A stretch of DNA of 64,000 bases from an uncultured Methanolobus sp. GTDB taxonomy: Archaea; Halobacteriota; Methanosarcinia; Methanosarcinales; Methanosarcinaceae. Both the position numbers and the translations under genes were made by a program. The notes beneath the pieces were generated by a model. That model worked only from the letters and a program-made list of their open reading frames with translations. It made no database searches and was not told the origin of the DNA. Position 1 is the stretch's first letter. Every line of letters starts with the position of its first letter. The DNA lies in NCBI RefSeq assembly GCF_963667555.1, contig NZ_OY763421.1, forward strand, positions 1,381,562 to 1,445,561. The letters are read 5' to 3'. Of the stretch, positions 1-8,466 are shown in pieces.

Positions 1-563
1 TTATCATCGTAACAATAATACTGGCCGTTGTTGCCCTCCCAGTCATTACAATCCCCGAAAAAAATCATATTCTCATCATACGTAACCGGAGTGAAAATCC
101 AGTCCCCTGCGGATCTACTCCATTTCAAATCCCCGTTTTCAGAATCAATTGCATAGATATCCCCCTTATAAGTAGGAATAAAAATAGTATTGTTTCCATA
201 AGCAGGAGCACCTAGTTGATACCAGATAGTTCCTATGGAAGTATTCCACTTTTCAACACCAGTAATTTTATTAATTGCTGAAACTGTTCCACCGGATGTC
301 ACAGCATATACAGTATCACCAACTGCTAACGGAGGACTGTTTATACTTGCAGAACCTATGGATCCCCCCGACCCCGGAAGCCCATAATCCCAGGAGAGAT
401 TCAAGTCAGGTTCAGTTATTGGAGCTTTATCAGTACTTATCCCGCTGTTTAATATATTAGACTGAAACTGAGTCCAATTTGATGCAGATGCACCAGAAGA
501 AAGAAACATAAGTATAACAAATGAAATCATCCATAACCTTGTAACTGTTTTTTTAGATAGCAA
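1..563 (-). CDS. Secreted PQQ-type beta-propeller protein, C-terminus cut by window edge
   Basis: The frame is open from a TTG at 563 down to the left edge of the window (187 codons seen). A GAGAGGAAG ribosome-binding site lies just upstream of the TTG, which is why I chose it. The product starts with a signal peptide ending near ASA, then SNWTQFQ, then blades such as SPPLAVGDTVYAVTSGGT and VEKWNTSIG that are typical of PQQ-like (WD40-like) propeller repeats. It is a paralogue of the next gene, which begins its mature part with SDWTQFQ, so the two are a tandem pair. Likely an exported surface or periplasm-like scaffold or binding protein. The substrate is unknown, and enzymatic PQQ use cannot be inferred from the repeat alone. 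Confidence 0.75.
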   Translation of the reverse strand, partial: MLSKKTVTRLWMISFVILMFLSSGASASNWTQFQSNILNSGISTDKAPITEPDLNLSWDYGLPGSGGSIGSASINSPPLAVGDTVYAVTSGGTVSAINKITGVEKWNTSIGTIWYQLGAPAYGNNTIFIPTYKGDIYAIDSENGDLKWSRSAGDWIFTPVTYDENMIFFGDCNDWEGNNGQYYCYDD

Positions 564-766
564 TTTACTTCCTCTCTCATAATTTGTCTTTGATAGAACA
601 GTTCTAACAGGAAGTTGGTGAAGCTAGACTATAAAAAGATGAAATTATAGCTTAAATATGATAGTAAAATAGATAATAATGAGAAAAGCTGAGATTTGTA
701 AGTTCAATTTTAAACATAAAATAAATATGTGAAGGTTTTAGCCCTCACATAGGTTTCATTCCTCAT

Positions 767-2053
767 TTAGCTATAACGATATACATAGCCCGCATCGTTA
801 CCGAAATAGAGATAGTTACCAGATATTGCTACTCCCTGAAGTGTGTAATCACAGTTGCTTGGTGTTGAAGAAGTAACACTACAGGAGCTTCCAAGATCCT
901 CAATAGCATATAGTGTTCCACTTGCAGCGTTGGTTGTCACATATACTATAGGGTTGCTGTTTCCGGTACTGACAACAGGGGAAGCCTGAACAGGGCCATT
1001 TGTTGATGTGTAACTCCATATAGGCGTAAGATCATCTTCAAGACAATATACACCGGAAGAAGAACCTACATATACCCTCTGGTTCTCATCATTATATGCA
1101 GGTGTTGAAGTACTGCTTCCAATACTCTGGCTTGTTACAGAACCAAATTCACCTGTTGATTCATCAAATTCAACACAGTATATGTTGCCATCCTTACTGG
1201 TGAAATACAGAACACTTGCATTGGAATTATAGCAAACAGACGATCTTATCTCATCAGTTGTTATTGCATCTTCATCAACATCTGTTCCATCTATTGTTAC
1301 TGAAACCAGATGTCCCGCATCATCGCCATAGACTACATATGTATCACTGGTGCCCTCAATGATCGCAGCCCCTGCCCAGTAGTATCCTTCACCAGATTGC
1401 GTGTCACGACTCCAGTATTCTGTGCCGTTGTCTGCATAAAGACAGTAATATGTACCGTCATCTGTTGCATTCATGTCAGAAGCGCTCATATTAGCTGTAC
1501 CGGTAAAAAGAAGACCAACACCATCGTTGTTATAGTATTTAACAGGTGATGAACACTGGTGTGTTGCAGGAGCAAAAGCCAGCTGATCTACATTGTTAAC
1601 GATATTACCATCGGAATCAAGGAAAGTGAACGTTGGTTGCTGTGAAGTTAAGTATGCTGTGTTCACCACACAGAAAAACTCGTCATCATCATTGTATGCA
1701 GGGCATGCATTCTGGAATGTTGTACCTCCTGTTTCTACAGACCACACATTGCGTAAATATACTATGGGACCAGGGAACCTTATTCCTTGAGTACTTTGAT
1801 AAAATTCATCAATTCCCAATGTGTAGACATAATTATCAACTACCAAAGGTGCTGTATCAATACCCGCCCATGATGAACTTTCTGTATATCCTTTTATATA
1901 GCTAAGAGAAGTACCCGGACCTGCATCTGATGTTACACCCGTATTTTCGACATTCCCCTGGAACTGTGTCCAGTCACTTGCAGCTGCCCCTGATGCGAAC
2001 AACGCAAGAATCATAACTGCACTCACCATAAGTGCAAATTGTTTCTGTTTCAT
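767..2053 (-). CDS. Secreted PQQ-like beta-propeller repeat protein
   Basis: 428 residues. An N-terminal signal peptide (about residues 1-25, ending GAAAS) is followed by DWTQFQGN and then repeated blades with VYVGSSSGVYCLEDD, NIYCVEFDE and YYCLYADNGTEYW motifs, the pattern of PQQ enzyme-like propellers. The ATG has an upstream AGGAGATGATG ribosome-binding site. It lies 203 bp upstream of the truncated paralogue that continues off the left edge. Several cysteines occur in the blades, unusual for a cytoplasmic protein and compatible with export. Function is not determinable from sequence; a surface-exposed binding or structural role is an inference from the signal peptide and fold. Confidence 0.85.
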   Translation of the reverse strand: MKQKQFALMVSAVMILALFASGAAASDWTQFQGNVENTGVTSDAGPGTSLSYIKGYTESSSWAGIDTAPLVVDNYVYTLGIDEFYQSTQGIRFPGPIVYLRNVWSVETGGTTFQNACPAYNDDDEFFCVVNTAYLTSQQPTFTFLDSDGNIVNNVDQLAFAPATHQCSSPVKYYNNDGVGLLFTGTANMSASDMNATDDGTYYCLYADNGTEYWSRDTQSGEGYYWAGAAIIEGTSDTYVVYGDDAGHLVSVTIDGTDVDEDAITTDEIRSSVCYNSNASVLYFTSKDGNIYCVEFDESTGEFGSVTSQSIGSSTSTPAYNDENQRVYVGSSSGVYCLEDDLTPIWSYTSTNGPVQASPVVSTGNSNPIVYVTTNAASGTLYAIEDLGSSCSVTSSTPSNCDYTLQGVAISGNYLYFGNDAGYVYRYS

Positions 2054-2343
2054 TTAACATCATCTCCTTTTATACCACCAACAGGGAAGCATCACCAATT
2101 TATTATTCAGCTCCCCTGCTTAGGTAAAATCCAAAATATTTCTTTAATAAAGGAAAATATATGGATTTTCAAAGTGTTCATAGAAGAACATTAAGAAGTA
2201 TTAGATAATTACTATATGTATGTTAGTTTTTAGTTTTGATATATAATAAAAAAAGATAACATTTAATCGATATATAGAAATAAAAGACCATGAAAAATTA
2301 ACACTAAATCTTTAAAAAATAAAATAGAAGGGTAAATTACCCC

Positions 2344-4785
2344 TCAGGAATTTTGTATTATTTCGATGATATCATTTGCTTCACCGATAATGTAGTCAGC
2401 TTCTTCGGAAGTGAGATTTCCCCAGCTTTCATGTCTTTCAACGGCTATTTTGAAACTTTGAAGTTTAATAATTGCCATCTGGTTTCTGTCATGTTCCAGA
2501 GAGTAAATCACTCCATCAAGCCTGATATTGAGAATACATTTTGTGCAGTCAGGAGCATCAAGACTGTTTATGTATTCCTTCAGGTCATTAATTGAGTCTA
2601 TTGCATTTGCTACTTCTACCACAACATTTATGCCAACAACATAAACAGGATTTTCTGTGTCAACAATAACATTCCAGTTCTCATCGTATTCATAAGATGC
2701 ATAAAGGAAAGTAAGGTTATCACCATCAGCAACTATGTTCTGGCTGAGTCCAAGTGGAGCAAGTTCATCATTTATATAAATGAACCAGGCAGTGGAAGCA
2801 CTGTAGTCATCTTCAATGCCATTGATGTCAGTAAGGTAGAAGGAACCATAATCAGCGTACCATTCATCACTAACACCGTAAGTGAAGGAACCAGCATCCG
2901 AAGCAGCTACCAGAGCACCGAGGTCAGTCAATACTTCAATCTGGTAACTGTTGGAAGCATTATTAGAAGGTATAAAAGTGAAGGTTCCTTCTTCTAATGT
3001 AACAGTACCATCGTAAATGATTGTTGGTTCAACAACTTCCTCTACAGTAATATTAACAATATATTCTGCGTTTGCTGTGTCAACAGTGACATCCCAGTTC
3101 TCGTCATAAACATATGGAGCGTAGAGGAAAGTTACATCATCACCGAAAGCAACATCGTTAAGGCCAAGACCATTGGAGGCAAGCACATCGTTCACATAAA
3201 TGAACCAGGCAGTGGAAGCAGTGTAGTTGTCCTCAATGCCGTTGATGTCAGTAAGATAGAAGGAGCCATAATCAGCATACCATTCATCGCTTACACCATA
3301 TGTGAAAGAACCGGCATCAGAAGCAGCGACTAAAGCACCAAGGTCAGTAAGGCTGTCAATAGCATAACTGTTGGAAGCGTTGTTAGTAGGAACAAAGGTG
3401 AAGGTATCATCAGCTAATGTAACTGTACCATCAAAGATCACAGTTGCTGAACTTCCTTCGTTCACGGTGATATCAACAATATATTCTGCGTTTGCTGTGT
3501 CAACAGTGACATCCCAGTTCTCGTCATAAACATATGGAGCGTAGAGGAAAGTTACATCATCACCGGAAGCAACATCGTTAAGGCCAAGACCATTGGAGGC
3601 AAGCACATCGTTCACATAAATGAACCAGGCAGTGGAAGCAGTGTAGTTGTCCTCAATGCCGTTGATGTCAGTAAGATAGAAGGAGCCATAATCAGCATAC
3701 CATTCATCGCTTACACCATATGTGAAAGAACCGGCATCAGAAGCAGCGACTAAAGCACCAAGGTCAGTGAGGCTGTCAATAGCATAACTGTTGGAAGCGT
3801 TGTTAGTAGGAACAAAGGTGAAGGTATCATCAGCTAATGTAACTGTACCATCAAAGATCACAGTTGCTGAACTTCCTTCGTTCACGGTGATATCAACAAT
3901 ATATTCTGCATTTGCTGTATCAACAGTGACATCCCAGTTCTCGTCATAAACATATGGAGCGTAGAGGAAAGTTACATCATCACCGGAAACAACATCGTTA
4001 AGGCCAAGACCATTGGAGGCAAGCACATCGTTCACATAAATGAACCAGGCAGTGGAAGCAGTGTAGTTGTCCTCAATGCCGTTGATGTCAGTAAGATAGA
4101 AGGAGCCATAATCAGCGTACCATTCATCGCTTACACCATATGTGAATGAACCGGCATCAGAAGCAGCGACTAAAGCACCAAGGTCAGTGAGGCTGTCAAT
4201 AGCATAACTGTTGGAAGCGTTGTTAGTAGGAACAAAGGTGAAGGTATCATCAGCTAATGTAACTGTACCATCAAAGATCACAGTTGCTGAACTTCCTTCG
4301 TTCACGGTGATATCAACAATATATTCTGCATTTGCTGTATCAACAGTGACATCCCAGTTCTCGTCATAAACATATGGAGCGTAGAGGAAAGTTACATCAT
4401 CACCGGAAACAACATCGTTAAGGCCAAGACCATTGGAGGCAAGCACATCGTTCACATAAATGAACCAGGCAGTGGAAGCAGTGTAGTTGTCCTCAATGCC
4501 GTTGATGTCAGTAAGATAGAAGGAGCCATAATCAGCGTACCATTCATCGCTTACACCATATGTGAATGAACCGGCATCAGAAGCAGCGACTAAAGCACCA
4601 AGGTCAGTGAGGCTGTCAATGTCGTAACTGTTGGAAGCGTTGTTAGTAGGAACAAAGGTGAAGGTATCATCAGCTAATGTAACTGCACCATCAAAAACAG
4701 TAGTTGGAGTTGCAGATGCAACACCCATCATTATTGCACACAGAAATGCAATTATAGCAATATTAAATATTTTTTGTATTTTCAT
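2344..4785 (-). CDS. Secreted protein of five tandem DUF4430-like domains with C-terminal FIMAH-like domain
   Basis: 813 residues. Signal peptide about 1-25 (ends VASA). Five copies of a roughly 140-residue unit follow, each with DLGALVAASDAGSF, then a GSFYLTDINGIED segment, WFIYVND and GDDVTFLYA. This matches the layout of DUF4430 (transcobalamin-C-like) domains. The first four copies are almost identical; the fifth is diverged. The last 80 or so residues (from INDLKEYINSL to IGEANDIIEIIQ) resemble the FIMAH helical domain. The ATG is preceded by GAGGTAAAATAA. Probably an extracellular surface protein; DUF4430 domains can bind cobamides or act as adhesion modules, but no ligand is shown here. 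Confidence 0.85.
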   Translation of the reverse strand: MKIQKIFNIAIIAFLCAIMMGVASATPTTVFDGAVTLADDTFTFVPTNNASNSYDIDSLTDLGALVAASDAGSFTYGVSDEWYADYGSFYLTDINGIEDNYTASTAWFIYVNDVLASNGLGLNDVVSGDDVTFLYAPYVYDENWDVTVDTANAEYIVDITVNEGSSATVIFDGTVTLADDTFTFVPTNNASNSYAIDSLTDLGALVAASDAGSFTYGVSDEWYADYGSFYLTDINGIEDNYTASTAWFIYVNDVLASNGLGLNDVVSGDDVTFLYAPYVYDENWDVTVDTANAEYIVDITVNEGSSATVIFDGTVTLADDTFTFVPTNNASNSYAIDSLTDLGALVAASDAGSFTYGVSDEWYADYGSFYLTDINGIEDNYTASTAWFIYVNDVLASNGLGLNDVASGDDVTFLYAPYVYDENWDVTVDTANAEYIVDITVNEGSSATVIFDGTVTLADDTFTFVPTNNASNSYAIDSLTDLGALVAASDAGSFTYGVSDEWYADYGSFYLTDINGIEDNYTASTAWFIYVNDVLASNGLGLNDVAFGDDVTFLYAPYVYDENWDVTVDTANAEYIVNITVEEVVEPTIIYDGTVTLEEGTFTFIPSNNASNSYQIEVLTDLGALVAASDAGSFTYGVSDEWYADYGSFYLTDINGIEDDYSASTAWFIYINDELAPLGLSQNIVADGDNLTFLYASYEYDENWNVIVDTENPVYVVGINVVVEVANAIDSINDLKEYINSLDAPDCTKCILNIRLDGVIYSLEHDRNQMAIIKLQSFKIAVERHESWGNLTSEEADYIIGEANDIIEIIQNS
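2640..4760. repeat. 420-bp in-frame tandem repeat array (coding)
   Basis: The DNA repeats with an exact 420-bp period (140 codons): units fall at about 3061-3480, 3481-3900, 3901-4320 and 4321-4740, with a diverged unit at 2640-3060. The four right-hand units differ at only a handful of positions, for example gaaagcaacat versus ggaaacaacat, and many differences are silent or single substitutions. This points to recent duplication or ongoing gene conversion. Unit number may vary between strains. Confidence 0.95.
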
Positions 4786-4852
4786 TTATTTTACCTCTGC
4801 AAAGATTGGAATTTTACATAATTCCGATTTAATTTTGCAGAGAAAGAAAAGA

Positions 4853-4864
4853 TACATATATAAG
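4853..4864 (-). promoter_or_regulatory. Candidate TATA box for the DUF4430-repeat gene
   Basis: On the minus strand the sequence reads CTTATATATGTATC about 70 bp upstream of the ATG at 4785, giving a predicted start of transcription near 4830 and a leader of about 45 nt with a GAGGT ribosome-binding site. The rest of the 4786-5119 intergenic region is AT-rich with no gene seen. Confidence 0.45.
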
Positions 4865-5087
4865 TGTTAGATAATAGTTAATATACATTAGTATTTAGAC
4901 TAATTATCATATCCTTGAACGTTTTTAAATGAAATACTTCTGTAAAAATCCCCTAAATTCAGGCAATAGTACAAGTACATAAAACTTCTAAATGTTTCCT
5001 GCAATGAGGATGAAAGGTGCTGATTTTTAGCTACAGACATTGATTTGTGTAGATATTATACAGAGCAAAAAATAGTCCGTTATTATA

Positions 5088-5119
5088 AAAAGGAAGGAAC
5101 TTCCTCAAGAAGTACCTTT
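5088..5119 (-). terminator. Candidate terminator after the beta-helix gene
   Basis: Right after the stop codon of the NosD-like gene the DNA has a GGAAGGAACTTCC mini-hairpin nested between an AAAAGG and a CCTTTT, followed on the minus strand by A/T-rich sequence. A short intrinsic-type terminator is plausible but not strong. Confidence 0.3.
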
Positions 5120-8008
5120 TCACATTGAGTTGTTGAACCTCCATGCATTATACATTGCAATGACATCCTCGATATTTATGTTTAAACCTGTGCCAGGAGC
5201 TGGACTTGTGAACCGCCAACAATTGTAAGCAGCTATGACTTCTTCGATAGTAATATATGTTCCATCAGGATTACCTGCAGAACTTGGATCATTCCACGGA
5301 TTCCAGTCATCCAAAACAATATACTCTGCCTTTATTTCAGTATCCTCTCCCCATTCGTTGCTTGCAGTGAGAGTCACATTATAAGAACCAGGTGTAGAAT
5401 ATGTGTATACAGGATTACTTTCAGTTGAACTGTTTCCGTCACCGAAATCCCATTCCCATGAATCCGGATTGTTGGTAGAAATATCAGTGAACTGCACAGT
5501 CAGACTTATGTTACCTGAAGTTACGTTTGCAGTAAAATCACATTCAGGTATAGGGATTACAGTTGCAACCCATGGAATATAGTCTACATTATCAGTTACT
5601 GCATTTCCAACACCAGATGGATTGGTATTTTCATTGTAAGGGCCATAATCATCACCCCACCAGTTATCGGTAGCATTAACCTCTTCCTGGGCATAATTCA
5701 CCACACCACCATAAGCGGAACCATCTGTACCACTGTATGTCTGAACATTATCTGTTATGTTCGCTCCGGTGATCACTACATTTATAGGCCCTGCATTGTT
5801 CTTATCGGGTTCACCAATACGTATACCTCGTTCGTTGAATGAATAGGTACCACCATTGATCTGCACACCATCAAGGACTGCATCATTGGGAGAAACATAA
5901 CTGCCATCATCTCTTGCCTTGATCATGATTCCGGCACCTTCCTTGTATCCAAGACCATTATTGGTAACAGTCAGGTTATTGAATACAAGGTTAGCATAGT
6001 TACCTGCCTTCAGGTTGATGTCAAAACCACCGTTCCATACCTGGTTCCAGAAGTCGCTCTTACCGTTATTATCAACAAGAACATTATTGAAAGTTGCATC
6101 TGACAGCTTTTCAACATAGATACCTTTGTAGTCATTTTCACTGAAACTGCTATCATCTACAGTGACAAACTGCACATTACTGGTTTCGTTAATATCAACG
6201 GTTTTAGCAAAGTACCATCCATAATCACAGTTATCAAATGTGGAATCCTTAACTACAAAATTACTAAGACTTCCATCAGTTGCAATCTTAAGGCCGATCT
6301 CATTCTCAACTGTATGAGTTGTTGCACCAACCACATGAACATTGTCAAACTCAAGATAGGAAACGCTTTCGTTGTTGTGTACCTCAAAAGCATAAACACC
6401 ATCTGGTGCTATCCTGATATCTTTTATCAAAACAGGGTCTTCTTCGGAATTACCTGAAGCAGATAACTTGACAATTCTTGTATCCGTATCTTTCTGCAAT
6501 ATAGAATCCACAAGTGGATCAGTTCCACTTCCGCTGCCGATCAAAGATACTTTCCTGTTGACATCAATGTTCTCACTGTAAGTACCTGGCAAAAGGAAAA
6601 TAGTATCTACAGGATTTGCAGCTTCTATAGCATCCTGAATTTTTCCGTAAGGAGTGACATAATATATCATCGGTGTTGTATCAAATTCAGCTCCAAGCCA
6701 TGGAGAATACACTGCATTGTCAGTGACATTATCCCCGGTTCCTGCTGAATTGGTAGTTTCATGGTAAGGACCTGTTACATCTCCCCACCAGTTAAGTGCT
6801 GCATCCACTTCTGTAATATTAACATCGACATACAGACCGGAATCACCATTTCCAACGATATTGTTATTATGAATCTCTACATTGACCGGATCAGGAATAT
6901 CGTACTCAGGATACCATACCTCATAATCATATACACTTATTCCATCGTAGATATTGTTCAGAATATCGTTGTTCTCAACCACAACAGTGTCTACACCATT
7001 GGCAATATCAATACCATATTCATTGTTCTCTACAAGATTATTGGTAACTGTAATATCTGAACATGTAGCTGCCCATACTTCGGATGAATATAGTTCTATT
7101 GGATAATCAGTCACACTGATAGCAACTTCATTATCATGGACATAGTTCTCATCAACTGTTACATTGCTTGTATCTACAACCATAATGGCAGTTCCTTCCC
7201 AGTCTGTTCCCGGCCATCCACAATGAGATACATCATTATCCTGTATAAGTCCACTTGCACCATAACCAAATTGAATACCATTAGGAGCCCAGGTAATATT
7301 ATCACCATTATAAGGTCCGATAACAGTGTTGCCTATTACCTCATTATCACCTGAGTAAAGTCCGATACCACCACGAGCAAACTGATCGATCAGATTGTCC
7401 TGAATAGTAATGTTCATGGAGCCATATCCCAGAATAGCAAAAGTCTCCTTTCCATCTACAAGGATATTCTCAAAAGTGTTATCATGAATAGAGGAAAGTA
7501 TTTCGCTATTATCACGATTAACATTCCTGCATATTACACTGCTCCACCTCTGTGAAGGTGTAAAATTGCTTGCATCAATAGTAAAACCGGACATTTCAAC
7601 AGTAATGCAATCTGAACCATATACAGTGTCATTGGAACTTGAATATGTTCCACCCAGAAGTCCCACCACATACTCATATGTCTTTGAGGACTCGGCAAGA
7701 GTTATAATTTCAGGAGTATCCGGACATTTTATCGTAGCACCATCAGGTGCTTCCAGTTTGACACTTTTATCAACAGTAATACTTTCTTCATATATGCCTG
7801 GCATCACAGAAATTGTATCACCGGGCAATGCATCGTCTATTGCTTCCTGTATCGTAGGATACACCACAATTGTGCTGGCTACTGAAACACCACCTGAACT
7901 GCCATTATAATTACAGTCAACAACTAGAGTCGATGCTTCTGCAAATCCAATACACATAAAAATGATTGATAGAGTAAGTACTACCCAACTAACTTTCCCA
8001 ATTTTCAT
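5120..8008 (-). CDS. Secreted NosD/parallel beta-helix protein with PKD domain and duplicated C-terminal motif
   Basis: 962 residues. Signal peptide about 1-25 (ends AEAS). Two right-handed parallel beta-helix (NosD/CASH type) regions follow, about 50-440 and 445-820, each opening with a YPTIQEAIDDALPGDTI-like segment (second: GKIQDAIEAANPVDTIF) and full of N-rich coils such as VENNEYGIDIANG. Each ends in a DNWWGD-type motif. A PKD domain occupies about 822-897 (WEWDFGDGNSS). The last 60 residues hold two related motifs, ITIEEVIAAYNCWRF and INIEDVIAMYNAWRF, resembling a dockerin-like or other paired-helix module. GGTGG precedes the ATG. Probably a surface polysaccharide-binding or adhesive protein; catalytic activity is not shown. 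Confidence 0.85.
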   Translation of the reverse strand: MKIGKVSWVVLTLSIIFMCIGFAEASTLVVDCNYNGSSGGVSVASTIVVYPTIQEAIDDALPGDTISVMPGIYEESITVDKSVKLEAPDGATIKCPDTPEIITLAESSKTYEYVVGLLGGTYSSSNDTVYGSDCITVEMSGFTIDASNFTPSQRWSSVICRNVNRDNSEILSSIHDNTFENILVDGKETFAILGYGSMNITIQDNLIDQFARGGIGLYSGDNEVIGNTVIGPYNGDNITWAPNGIQFGYGASGLIQDNDVSHCGWPGTDWEGTAIMVVDTSNVTVDENYVHDNEVAISVTDYPIELYSSEVWAATCSDITVTNNLVENNEYGIDIANGVDTVVVENNDILNNIYDGISVYDYEVWYPEYDIPDPVNVEIHNNNIVGNGDSGLYVDVNITEVDAALNWWGDVTGPYHETTNSAGTGDNVTDNAVYSPWLGAEFDTTPMIYYVTPYGKIQDAIEAANPVDTIFLLPGTYSENIDVNRKVSLIGSGSGTDPLVDSILQKDTDTRIVKLSASGNSEEDPVLIKDIRIAPDGVYAFEVHNNESVSYLEFDNVHVVGATTHTVENEIGLKIATDGSLSNFVVKDSTFDNCDYGWYFAKTVDINETSNVQFVTVDDSSFSENDYKGIYVEKLSDATFNNVLVDNNGKSDFWNQVWNGGFDINLKAGNYANLVFNNLTVTNNGLGYKEGAGIMIKARDDGSYVSPNDAVLDGVQINGGTYSFNERGIRIGEPDKNNAGPINVVITGANITDNVQTYSGTDGSAYGGVVNYAQEEVNATDNWWGDDYGPYNENTNPSGVGNAVTDNVDYIPWVATVIPIPECDFTANVTSGNISLTVQFTDISTNNPDSWEWDFGDGNSSTESNPVYTYSTPGSYNVTLTASNEWGEDTEIKAEYIVLDDWNPWNDPSSAGNPDGTYITIEEVIAAYNCWRFTSPAPGTGLNINIEDVIAMYNAWRFNNSM

Positions 8009-8073
8009 AAAACCACCATCTAGAATTAAGTTTGGACATAAATGCCGTTTTTTGTATGGGTTTCATAGGACAT

Positions 8074-8084
8074 GGTATTTAAAC
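8074..8084 (-). promoter_or_regulatory. Candidate TATA box for the beta-helix gene
   Basis: On the minus strand GTTTAAATACC lies about 66-76 bp upstream of the ATG at 8008. A start about 25 bp downstream leaves a short leader containing the GGTGG ribosome-binding site. It sits just outside the interspersed repeat copy that begins near 8128. Confidence 0.4.
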
Positions 8085-8127
8085 ATGGAAAAGTCAGTAA
8101 GAGATGTTATATTGAAAGATAATGACG

Positions 8128-8449
8128 GCTCTGTAGAACTCCTGATTATATAAGCGACGCAAATGTTGCTGTTTTTCAGTTTTGGAAAAACAATTGAAGC
8201 TAAAAACAAAGCAACCATCCGCCGAAGGCGGCACATTCCCATGCTGCTACACAGAAGATTATTGCATTTATACAAAGGATTCTATAGAAGGTGATACACA
8301 AAATTATTTCAGTACACCATGATCACTTTTTGTATTGTGGAAAAGCGCTGGCTTCGCCGAACATTTCGGAATAATTCTGGTAATCTATGATTTGCAATAA
8401 ATCGTTTTATTAATTCCTTTTAGATTTAATGACAGGATTTCTACAGAAC
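8128..8449 (-). repeat. Interspersed MITE-like repeat, copy 1
   Basis: This copy fills most of the 8009-8466 intergenic region. Its ends are inverted copies of each other: CTCTGTAGAACTCCTG at 8128-8143 and, at 8433-8449, CAGGATTTCTACAGAAC, the reverse complement matching at 14 of 15 core bases. Inside are the mini-hairpin CCGCCGAAGGCGG (8219-8231) and a decayed GGCTTCGCC (8350-8358). Orientation is defined by the strand that reads the CCGGCGAAGCCGG motif first. No protein of substance is encoded. It belongs to the seven-copy family described in the findings. Confidence 0.75.
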
Positions 8450-8466
8450 TAATGTTTAAGGTAAAA

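Noticed and set aside
2640-4760. Initial impression of a CRISPR-like or satellite array.
   Set aside because: The 420-bp period is in frame and encodes a secreted protein; there are no short repeats with unique spacers.
8063-8275. 70-codon minus-strand frame inside repeat copy 1.
   Set aside because: Lies in the repeat, has no protein-like pattern, and the other copies have no such frame.
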